A stretch of 64,000 bases of DNA, from NCBI RefSeq assembly GCF_000006405.1, contig NW_003205333.1, positions 410,593 to 474,592 of the forward strand, given 5' to 3'. The notes under the pieces are model-generated. The model was not told where the DNA came from. It saw only the letters and a program-made list of their open reading frames with translations, and ran no database searches. A program made the translations under genes and the position numbers. The stretch comes from Perkinsus marinus ATCC 50983 (taxonomy: Eukaryota > Perkinsozoa > Perkinsida > Perkinsidae). Positions within the stretch are counted from its first letter, which is position 1; each line of letters starts with the position of its first letter. Positions 54,680 through 64,000 of the stretch are shown here, in pieces.

Positions 54680-57090
54680 TCAACTGTTGAAGAACCCAAA
54701 GAATAAGAGCGCTATTATCGAATTCCTGTTGTTATCATTATGCCGGATAATTCGCAAGTGAAGCGAGCATAACCCATTTTTCTCACGGTTCTGGATAACA
54801 ATGCTTCGTCGAGGAACCATGAGACCTTCGCTAGTCGTGTCGTGTACTTCAGGTGGGCAAGTTGCTGGTACTGCCAGAGCATTGTAAGTATTAACCACCT
54901 ATGAACAGGTTAACCGCGGATGAAAGCTCACTCCCTATTCTCACCTCGCCACCGTCGTTCTTGGGGCTCTTCTTGTTCTCCCCACCCCCATTGTCCGAAT
55001 CCCCTCCTCGAGTCTGTCCGGGTAGGTTAGTGTGAACAGAGCCAAGAGGCTGCTGATGGGTGGTGGGATACTTCCTGTCAATGTCTGCGTCTTCTTGGGT
55101 ATTGGCCCAGCCATTCAGACGATTAACGTCAGTATTCTCGTCATCTTTGTCGTTTGTTGCACTCGAATGATACTTGATAATTTTATTGATTTGCGTGATT
55201 TGAGCCACCGAAACCCTCTTCCCTCGTTTCATCGTCTCTTCTTCCATAATCTTATGGAAGGGCTCTACTGACCCATCTGGCTTCATGTGGGTTATAGCTG
55301 ACCGGCGTCTTTCAAGATTGCCTCTCGGACCATATAGAGGTACTGCTGTCTCAATCGTCATACCCTATATATAGAGGGATGTATAGGGAGCAAACGCAAT
55401 ATGTAATTAGCCTTACGCTATGCAACTCCTCATCGTTGGACACGTGTTGTTGCTGAGCACGATCATGATTTGATATCACACCATCCCGAATAACCCCGGA
55501 GCTATAGTCATAGAGGGGAGAAGTGAGTGAGCGTTGACTGGCGGCCTCTGAGACAGTGAGGTTGGCGGCCGGAGGGCCTAAACACCATCGATCTCAGTGG
55601 ACTTAGTCGAGTATGGTTACCCTCGAAAAGATCGAAGATATATGACTTGGCTGCGGAATCAGACGCAGGGATCTCGAATCGTTTTATGCAAAAGGGATGT
55701 TCAAGACATTCCAAGACTGATGCTCGTTCGGTCGTTCGCTTTACCAATAACCTGTACTGGGCGTAGACAAATAGCAATGGGAATTAGGTACTTGTTCTGT
55801 ATCAAATCATAAAGGTCTTCATCGACCCACTTCAGACGGATGGGTACTCGGACTTGTGTAGTGTTACTCGCGAGCCAATCGAAGAATGCGACACTATCCC
55901 CAGTCCGGTCGTAAAGAGACACGTATTTGCTCTGTTACAATCATGATCCTCATAAGAAAGCATGGTAGTTACTTCAAGAGCAGGTTTAGCTAGGATTAAG
56001 TCCAATGCTGTGACACCAACTGACCATACGTCCATCATACGAGATATGCGCAGTGCCTCACTGCCATCGACCAGAGCCTGTTGAGAGACTGATAACCGAT
56101 GGACCAATGATGATCTCATGGAATACCCTAGCGAATTCGGGTGCACAATACAGTGGCGTGAAGGATACTGTATTGTCGTCCAGATCTATTGTCGTTGACG
56201 CTGGTACCTAAATAATAGTCTTATGAATCCTGGATGGATATTGGTCTCGACCCTTACAGCTCCATCAACATCGATAAGCTTCCAATCATCTTCCACGCGC
56301 ATGATATTCCCTGGTTTGATGTCCAAATGCACGAGGCCCTTTGCGTGTAAGATAGCTGTAATGGAGATGAGTGATCTTATCTGAATAGTGTATGCCGTAT
56401 TGAATGCTCATGCTGTCTCTGTGAGGGACATGGTATATGGTATACCGTATATCTCACCACATGATGGACTTCCCACATCTCCATCGGGTCTCTAGCCTCC
56501 CGTCTATCGTTGAGGTAATCCTCCAGCGTATATGAGGCTAGTTCCAATACAACATAACAATGTCCATCTCGAGCAGGTGATGGATGTCCATCACAATCTT
56601 GACTGTAATCTAATAACTTCACCTAATGATGATGAGACGACATGATAACGGCATGCAAGACGATGGGTTGCTTCCCTACAAAGACTTTCCGTGGATCAAG
56701 CCTCGCTTGAGCGAGGAGCTCTTTGGCTTGGTTTGGATATTCTCCCTGCTCCTTGTGGATATCTGCTATTCTGAAGCTCTCTGTTGCTTTCCGGTGTACT
56801 TCATTCTTATGCAATGGTTCTTGCAGATGTTTGAGTATCTCTATCTGTTCGACGAGTGCGGCGACCAACAGCATCAGTAGTAGTAGCAGCTGATGCTGAT
56901 GATGATAACGTGTGTTCAATACCTGTCTCTTGAACTTCCCATATACACTAGGTGAGTTGTCTATGTAGGTTTTGATTGCAACATCTCTCTTAAGCCGTTT
57001 ATCAAATGCTTTCCTGACCACTGAGAACGATCCTTGCCCCAGGAAGTCAGTCCCTCTAACCAGATACCTATATAATACACAGCTTCTCAT
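54680..57090 (-). CDS. Serine/threonine protein kinase with C-terminal extension
   Basis: The kinase domain is rebuilt from exons: glycine loop G-x-G-x-F-S-V-V (residues 18-25) and catalytic Lys in VAIKTY (residue 40), EILKHLQEPLHKNE, then CYVVLELASYTLEDYL (hinge), GLVHLDIKPGNIM (catalytic loop with H-L-D in place of HRD), KLIDVDGA (DFG replaced by DVD), SFTPLYCAPEFAR (APE), DVWSVGVTALDLI and a final ASVLECLEHPFC. After it comes a long hydrophilic extension (HKIMEEETMKRGKRVSVAQI, GGDSDNGGGENKK). About ten introns; several donors are GTGAG/GTATT. Start ATG 57090, end TGA 54680. Key Lys, Asp and Asn are kept, so activity is plausible despite the variant DFG. Group assignment is not possible. 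Confidence 0.8.
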
Positions 57091-58014
57091 AGTACGGGGT
57101 ATTCCCGGTAGTTTGCAGCCTTCATGCGTACAACGCGATAGTGAACACAGAGAACATTTACATGAATGATTTACCGGTCCATTATCGTGGTCTTCCAGCT
57201 CAATTCTCTGCCCAACCGTTTGAAATCATGCTCCCTCTCCAACAGAATGGACATATTTTGACCACGGAAATTACCCTGCGACACTGCAACGACTTACTTA
57301 TTCTGTACACATCTCACTCTACCAGTCCCTCCCCGACGAAACCCGAGCTTCGGCAACAGAACCGTCCGACATGTATCGAAACTTACAATACATGTCGTCC
57401 CTGGCCGTTTCAACGGCTTACTTACACTCGCACGAAGTCGTAGAGAAAGGCGACCTTGCAGAGTAATTTGCTACGTATACTAAGCCCGTGAGGGCGAGCC
57501 CACAATCGGAGGGATAGGTGATGATGATGAATCATCATTGATGGTGAAGAGTGGATAGCCGATGAACAGTGAGCGTTGAGATAAGCACCCTCGTTATTTT
57601 CTTCACGGAAGCTTTAACAGTGCACGCCGTCATGTTCTGTGCTGGAACGAACCATATCCGCACTTGAGGCTTCGGCTTCCATACTCGTTTGTTTTACCTT
57701 CTCCTGGCTGACAAGGTCAACTCTGCCCTAGCATGTGAGTCGCACCAGTGACATTCCATTTAGTGATTTGTATTGACGCGAGTATTCGAAATCAATTCGG
57801 ATAATGGTCTGATGCGGAGTGGAACTCTCGCTGTGGGAGTGTCGATGTAAGAGGGAGCTGACTAGCCGAGAGGGTGGTCGAAGGTAGAATATGGCTGCGA
57901 GGCTATCTTCAATGTGAATACAGGAATGTCACATCCCTCAGAATTTTCATATGGTCACCAACACATGTGGTTGAAGACGTGTATATTCTCCCGATCTGGC
58001 TATAATCATCGAAA
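57091..58014. other. Intergenic stretch
   Basis: Upstream of the kinase and downstream of the next minus-strand gene. A 100-codon plus frame (57141-57443) exists, but nothing supports it beyond openness. No other feature recognised. Confidence 0.45.
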
Positions 58015-58979
58015 TCAGTTCCTCCCATACGATGATGCAGTTGAAGCGATCCATAACATCAGATGCCCAACGGACAAGGCAGCAGTGGTAATTTGAAACA
58101 CAACACTGAGCACAAGGTTCTCCTGGTCAGTCTGCGACTAAATCGAGTATCCCATCAGCAGTTAATCCTCACAATGGTACAATCGCCAGCTGATTGGCAG
58201 CTGCTTTTCCAGGTAATCAACATTTCGCATGGTGCGATGATACCTGATAACATTTGATATGATGATCTCCATGGCCAGCTTCTCAAGTGCGGTGAGTTAA
58301 TGATCCAAACTGCCGGGTAAACTGCCCGTCCAGGATAATCCTCGAGCAACTCCCTCCACTCAAGGACCTCGACGAGTACCCGAGATAATGGTCAGTGATG
58401 TACTGTTGTTGTAGGTGTCACAAACCCTCACAAACGTAACGAACCAACATCACCTTCACTAAGAGAGTTGATTCGCTCACGACTGCATCTACGCAGGGGA
58501 CCGAGGGAGCAAGGTCCTTCGAACATCCACGGACGAGACATTACCTTGACAGGAAGAGATTCGAGTCTCTTTCGTAGCTCTACTTGCTGAGTGTACACGT
58601 TATATTCAAGGTAAGGTGACACTCGCCGAGGATATCCTCCTTGTACCACTTCGAAGCCACTTAGACACACAACAATAAGCAAGTTTGAAAATCCAAACTC
58701 GGGTGCGGAATGACACGGGAAATAAAAAAAAAGTCTAGCATGAAAATAATCACATGTTGTAAGCCCGTCGGAGAGCATTCATTCATCAAACAATGCGAGC
58801 TTTGTCGTCTTCGGGCAGAGGACAGTGCCTGATTTGAACGAAACGATAAAGAATAGTCTCACATCGAAACAGCGCCAAGATAATACCAGCGACAACACTA
58901 CACAGGGGATCTCGATTGCATTCCCCAGAATATATGACGAGAGACTATTATCGTCTCGAGAAAGGTCGGTACGACACAT
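58015..58979 (-). CDS. Probable multi-exon protein of unknown function
   Basis: Coding-like exons on the minus strand: MCRTDLSRDDNSLSSYILGN (ATG 58979), HCPLPEDDKARI, a region where two frames are both plausible (ASKWYKEDILGECHL, or YTQQVELRKRLESLPVK), then VLEWRELLEDYPGRAVYP and VWIINSPHLRSWPW, and a last exon SQTDQENLVLSVVFQITTAA ending YGRN-TGA at 58015. Splice phases agree for the last three exons only. No family recognised. Confidence 0.4.
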
Positions 58980-59121
58980 CTGCACCGGAATGATGTCCCA
59001 GTGCCGATTACCATCCTGAGTCGCCTAAGTAGTCCTCATTATATACACCCTATGGGTTGAGATGCCTAGTGCTGCAAGTTACCGCATGCATTCCCGTGCT
59101 ATCGATAAAGAATTCCCGAGC

Positions 59122-60736
59122 TTACTCTTCCAAGTTCAACGAACGTTGTAATGCATCATTCCATCTCCGCCTGACAGTCCCTCTCTGTGCCAATGCATCT
59201 GGGCGTGGTGTTATCTTCCTATGGCCACCAAGATTAGATATGAGACTCTGTAGAGGAACCTTATCCCAGAAGTGCACCGCCAATCCAGCAGCATAAGCAA
59301 CCCCAAAAGAAGTGAACTCTATCAATTCAGCAGGGTATATGTCCTTCAATAGTGCATCAGCCTGCATCTGTAAGAACAATGCGTTCCTGGTCATACCACC
59401 ATCGACATAGAACATCTCCAATGGGCGACCAATATGCTTTTCCATAGCTTCTACCACATCTAACACCTGAAGGGCCACTGCTTCCAACACTGCCCGACAT
59501 ATGTGGGCTTTCGTAGTCCCCAAGGTCATGCCAGTAATAACTGCCCGTGCATCAGGACGCCAATACGGTGCGAATAGACCAGTGAAGGCAGGTACGAAGG
59601 TGACCCCTCCGGTATTGGGAACTGTGAGGGCCAACTTCTCAATTTCATCAGGTGTCTCAATGAGTTGTAGTTTATCACACAACCATTGAACTGCCCGCCC
59701 AGTATTAGCAATCGAGCCTTCAAGTGCATAGTAGACATCACCACCCTCTCTTTGAAATGCCACCGTTGTGAGTATACCGAATGATGCTGGTACGATCTGT
59801 TGGCCTGTGTTGACCAACATGAAACAACCCTTACCAAGCGTCATCTTCCCTTGACCCTCCTGTATGCAACCATGACCGACCAATGCAGATTGTTGATCAC
59901 CGAGTATAGCAGTAATAGGTACGTCACGCACTGCGGAGTGTAGTTGATGAGAGGACATGATACCAATGTATCCAGAGCTTGGCACAATCTTGGGAAGAGT
60001 CTCAAGTGGTATATTGAGCTCATGACAAACCTCTTCCGACCATGACAAGGTCTTAAGGTCCATCAACATATACCTGAAGGGGACCAGCAATCCACGACTT
60101 GACAATATCACGATACCACGCAGGTAATTGATGTACATGACGACATGCTGTACGACGAGCTCACCTTGATGCATTGGTAACATCAGTGACATGTATTCCA
60201 CCATTATTATGTCCACCAGTTAGGTTATATGTAAGCCATGAATCGACTGTACCAAAAAGGCATCTTCCTTCCTTTACTGCATCACTAACTTCATCAACAT
60301 TATCCAATAACCATCTTATCTTGAGTGCAGTAAAATAAGTGCTGATGGGCAATCCAGTAATATGACGGAATCTATCTTTACTACCATCCATGGTGAGAGC
60401 CTTTACAGTATCATAAGTCCTCAGATCCAACCATACAATAGCGTTATATAATGGTTTACCAGTTACCTTATCCCATGCTATAACTGTCTCACGCTGATTA
60501 GTTATACCAACTGCTGTTATACTACCATAGGGTACTATCAATTCTGCCACCTCGTTAACTGATTTAATTGTTGATTCTAATATAGCATATGGATCCTGTT
60601 CACACCATCCTGGATTAGGATATTTCTGTTCGAAGAAATACTGTCTAGAGTGAGCTAGCCTGGCATCTTTCGGGAAGAGAGCTGCCTTAGCCGAAGTCGT
60701 ACCAACATTAATAGCAAGAACATACTCAGATGACAT
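59122..60736 (-). CDS. Glycerol kinase-like protein 1, degraded active-site motifs
   Basis: FGGY-family carbohydrate kinase. Exons 60165-60736 and 59122-60073 flank a 91-nt intron and encode 507 residues. The fold is kept: ITNQRETVIAWDKVTGKP, NAIVWLDLRT, ITAILGDQQSALVGHG, GRAVQWLCDKL, FVPAFTGLFAPYWRPDARA and YVDGGMTRNALFLQMQADAL. However, the phosphate-binding start reads AINVGTTSAKA, where the normal motif is DQGTTSSR (Asp replaced by Asn10, Arg by Lys), and the second nucleotide loop reads TLGKG instead of TYGTG. The Asp and TYGTG positions are expected to matter for metal and ATP handling, so this copy may be a pseudo-kinase or altered in function. Exon 1 shares a 475-bp identical tract with the neighbouring copy. 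Tandem, same strand, 339 bp after copy 2's stop. Confidence 0.9.
60160..60634. repeat. 475-bp tract identical to glycerol kinase copy 2
   Basis: Identical by direct reading to 62087-62561. It starts five bases inside the intron donor and ends within the codons after FEQ in exon 1. Sequence on both sides differs clearly. Direct repeat, same orientation. Confidence 0.9.
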
Positions 60737-61075
60737 GTGCTGGGACGAGATACAATAGGATATGATAACTTTCAAAAATGTATAAAGAGTCTGGGAACAA
60801 ACCGTACCAAGAGTAGGTTAACTCAGAACTTCGGTAGAAAATGGTCAAATCATTCAAGTACAAGATCACCATCCGATCAAAAAACTAATAGTAAGAAGGG
60901 GAACTACGATAACATTATTGCCTTGATCATGGGGCTATAGTTGGAAACTAAAAAATCACCTAGGGTAACCGTATCCCGATGGTTCTAGCAGATTGTCTGC
61001 TGTTGTTGTTATTCATCGGGTAGAGGGCAGTATCTGGTCAACACTCATTAGTATTAGCCCTACTAGTATGGTATC

Positions 61076-62738
61076 TTACTCCTCTAGACCTAAAGATCTT
61101 TGTAAGGCATCATTCCATCTTCTCATAATAGCCCTCTTCCGCTCTAATGCAGCTGGGTGAGGCTCCACCTTTCGATGGCCTCCTAGATTGACTATCAATT
61201 CCTGCAATGGTACTTTCCATAAATCTAAAGCTAGACCAGCAGCATAGGCAGCACCAAACGCAGTAGTCTCTGCCATCATAGCAGGGTATATATCCTTAGG
61301 TAAGAAGTCTGCCTGCATTTGCATCAATAGATTATTACTGGTCATACCACCATCAGCATAGAACTCCGATAATGGGTGTTCTAATTCTCGTTCCATAACC
61401 CTCACAACATCTACCACCTGTAATGCTACACCTTCCAGTACCGCCCTGCATATATGGGCCTTAGTAGTGCCCAAAGTCATGCCAGCAATTACAGCCCTAG
61501 CATCGGGACGCCAATGTGGAGTGAATAGACCAGAGAAGGCAGGTACTACAGTAACACCAGCTGTATTGGGTACTGTACTGGCCAATTCCTCTACCTCTGG
61601 TGCCGATTCTATTACACCCAGTTGATCGCGTAGCCATTGTACAGCTCTGCCAGCTATAGCTATCGAACCTTCCAATGCGTATTTCACAGGGCTTCCCTCT
61701 CGCTGGAATGCTACTGTGGTTAGGAGACCAAATGATGATTGTATAATCTTATCGCCGGTATTGGCTAGCATGAAGCATCCTGTGCCGTAGGTACACTTAG
61801 CCTGACCATCTTCTACACAACCATGGCCTAGTAACGCTGACTGTTGATCACCCAATATGGCTGTTATTGGTACATTAAGGAGAGAGGGATGTAACTCCAA
61901 GCCATGGTGTGATGGTGATTCAGCTATGGTACCAATATGTCCACAAGATGGTACTATATTGGGCAAGGTGTCGATAGGTATACCTAGCTCATTACAAATG
62001 TCTTCACACCATTCAAGCTTCGACAGGTCCATCAGCATGTATCTACATGGCAAGCCTAAAGTTGTGCAATGGCAACTGGCAGGACTCTCACCTTGATGCA
62101 TTGGTAACATCAGTGACATGTATTCCACCATTATTATGTCCACCAGTTAGGTTATATGTAAGCCATGAATCGACTGTACCAAAAAGGCATCTTCCTTCCT
62201 TTACTGCATCACTAACTTCATCAACATTATCCAATAACCATCTTATCTTGAGTGCAGTAAAATAAGTGCTGATGGGCAATCCAGTAATATGACGGAATCT
62301 ATCTTTACTACCATCCATGGTGAGAGCCTTTACAGTATCATAAGTCCTCAGATCCAACCATACAATAGCGTTATATAATGGTTTACCAGTTACCTTATCC
62401 CATGCTATAACTGTCTCACGCTGATTAGTTATACCAACTGCTGTTATACTACCATAGGGTACTATCAATTCTGCCACCTCGTTAACTGATTTAATTGTTG
62501 ATTCTAATATAGCATATGGATCCTGTTCACACCATCCTGGATTAGGATATTTCTGTTCGAAAGGATAACCCTTTACGTGCAGCACCTGAGCATCATCTCC
62601 GAATATAATCGCCCGTGAAGAGGTAGTTCCCTGGTCTATAGCTAGAACATACTTTGCATGCTCATTACTACCACCAAGATTGGCCATGTTATAATCACAA
62701 CGGGAATACAAACTGCCTGCGGCTCCAACTACTGACAT
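61076..62738 (-). CDS. GK: Glycerol kinase
   Basis: Phosphorylates glycerol to glycerol-3-phosphate using ATP, feeding lipid synthesis or glycolysis. Exons 62092-62738 and 61076-62042 with a 49-nt intron give 537 residues, close to the family's ~500 plus an N-terminal extension of about 28 residues. Canonical motifs are intact: AIDQGTTSSRAIIF (Asp35), WLDLRT, ITAILGDQQSALLGHG, CTYGTGCFMLANTG, GRAVQWLRDQL, PHWRPDARAVIAGMTLG and ADGGMTSNNLLMQMQAD. The N-terminal extension (MSVVGAAGSLYSRCDYNMAN) has no clear membrane or peroxisomal signal; a start at the internal MANLGG is possible. Encoded next to copy 1 on the same strand. Copy 2 is expected to be the active enzyme. Confidence 0.95.
62087..62561. 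repeat. 475-bp tract identical to glycerol kinase copy 1
   Basis: Second member of the identical pair described for 60160-60634. It covers nearly all of exon 1 after FEQ and the first intron bases. Confidence 0.9.
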
Positions 62739-63122
62739 CCTAACTCGAGTTTATAACGCACAAGCTGTTACACTTGGCAGTAAGATCGCTTACGAAGACT
62801 ACAAAGAGCATAAGTTGAGATGTGGAATGTATGTTGTACCTTTTGCAAATCTCGCCTAATAGATAGAAGTTAAACCATAGCTCAACTTCATTGCAACGAC
62901 ACCGCAACAACTGCTTCACAGAATGTTCTGTAGAAGAGCATCAAGGCTTGAGCATCAGAATCCCCGAAAAACTGCTGATTTATACTTGACAACTCAATAC
63001 ATTATACTCATCATTTCCAAGTCTCGTCCTAGTCCATCAAAGTGTCTCGTCTTGCGGATGTAGAAGTGATATTATTAGATGTATTACACAACTACGATGG
63101 CATTGTCGTCATCAGCATCAAC

Positions 63123-63700
63123 TTAGACACGAGAGGGGTAGAGCATGACACGGACCATAGAGCCGTAGGCCTTCGGGGGAAGGTTCTTCTTGAAGTTGCA
63201 ACGGACAGTACCAGCGTTACCGTGAGCGCGCATAACCTTGCCCCACATGCACTGAAAGAAGGAACGGAATGAGAGTACAACATGCAAGCGAGCTGATATA
63301 GACCAATCTAGAATCCATAGTATACTATGAGCTGCGATTAGGATGCCCTGTTATTACTCGGAACTTGGAGCCGTTCTTGACTGTGTTGGTCTTGAAGACG
63401 TAGGCGATACGCTTGCCAAGGTAGAAATCGACATCCTCAGTGCAGTGGACACCCTCGATCTTCACCAAAGCCTGGTTCATATGAGTGTTGCACTGAAAAC
63501 AAAGAACAAGCATGATGGCAATAAGACCCACGGCGTCTAAGTTGGCATGCAGAAATATTCTCAAACCGCGTCGTAGAAGTGGTATTACGAGATCGTATTA
63601 CCTTGGAACGCTTGGGTCCCATGAGCACACCCTTGGAGTAAAGGCGTACGGGCTGCTTGGTGCGGCGGCCACCCTTTGCTTGGAAACGCTTCTCGGGCAT
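63123..63700 (-). CDS. RPL35A: Large-subunit ribosomal protein eL33 (L35a)
   Basis: Component of the 60S ribosomal subunit. Three exons, 63602-63700, 63358-63492 and 63123-63251, give 120 residues plus TAA, near the family's ~110. Recognisable blocks: [79 protein letters not shown] and the invariant end VMLYPSRV. Both introns (109 and 106 nt) have GTAATA donors and TTTCAG acceptors and keep phase. Divergent or terminal position in the window; the ATG is 63700. Codon use is strongly C-ending, as expected for a highly expressed gene. Confidence 0.97.
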
Positions 63701-64000
63701 CGTTGGAGACTCTATAGGACACTACTGATACCACGCTACTAGGGCTGATCGATTATCGGGCGAGCGAGAATGTGGCGCAGAGTTATCTCCTCCTTGGCGA
63801 CTTCAACAACTACCATGTATTGACGACGTGTTTACAATGAGCGCCATCTGCAATATGGTGGTGTGTCAAGTGTTGGCACGTTGTCTACACAGGTTGGGGT
63901 ATACTACCACTACAAAACCACACACAGTGCTTCACCAGGAAACTGAACCCCTTCTTCCCCAAGAGAATGGTGAGAACGGCAAATCGATATATAGGGTTAG
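63701..64000. other. Upstream region of eL33
   Basis: Beyond the eL33 start to the window edge. It presumably contains the eL33 promoter, but I see no coding pattern or recognisable element. Confidence 0.4.

Noticed and set aside
57141-57443. 100-codon plus-strand frame upstream of the kinase
   Set aside because: No splice-linked exons, no domain, and the kinase 5' region is expected here.
1-64000. CRISPR arrays, prophage, bacterial operons
   Set aside because: The DNA is eukaryotic: spliced genes throughout, no direct-repeat/spacer array.

Overview
The window is nuclear DNA of a eukaryotic protist. Genes are densely split by very short introns, mostly about 40-60 nt and some apparently 17-31 nt, with GT-AG borders. 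Stop codons are standard, and genes lie on both strands with little space between them. The gene set (alveolate-style CCCH zinc-finger protein, EF-hand and coiled-coil proteins, tandem glycerol kinases, calpain with its own zinc fingers, histone stem-loop binding protein, LC8) together with the gene architecture suggests an alveolate of the Perkinsus kind. That placement is inference; no spliced-leader RNA gene was seen.

Positions 1-7940 are gene-poor. They hold a GAT microsatellite, a 100-N assembly gap, GATTC-rich repeats, a 26-bp perfect palindrome, two tandem tRNA-like units and a 1.8-kb satellite of about 126-bp monomers with a seven-monomer higher-order period.

From 7941 to 21897 the genes run mostly on the plus strand: a 740-residue intronless beta-propeller-like protein, a BTB-BACK protein, the histone mRNA stem-loop binding protein, a zinc-finger calpain, a perilipin-like protein (minus) and dynein light chain LC8. 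From 22508 to 39374 nearly all genes are on the minus strand: SEC14-like lipid-transfer protein, CCCH protein, several novel proteins, an AAAP amino-acid transporter, a WWE/ADP-ribosyltransferase-like protein, an EF-hand protein and RNA polymerase subunit Rpb12. Positions 39687-42827 carry three plus-strand genes, including a twin-CX9C protein. From 43086 on there are a receiver-like-domain protein, a tRNA-like sequence with anticodon CUA, a coiled-coil protein, plus-strand novel genes, a protein kinase, two glycerol kinases and ribosomal protein eL33 (minus).

Themes: lipid and glycerol metabolism (two glycerol kinases, SEC14-like, perilipin-like), histone mRNA and polymerase functions, and protein turnover (calpain, BTB). 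Exon structures were built by eye from open frames, splice borders and family conservation. They are reliable for LC8, eL33, Rpb12, SEC14, glycerol kinases, AAAP, CX9C, calpain core and SLBP core, and provisional elsewhere. The most notable observations are the very short introns, a 475-bp identical tract shared by two otherwise diverged glycerol kinases of which one has degraded active-site motifs, the CUA tRNA-like sequence and the higher-order satellite.
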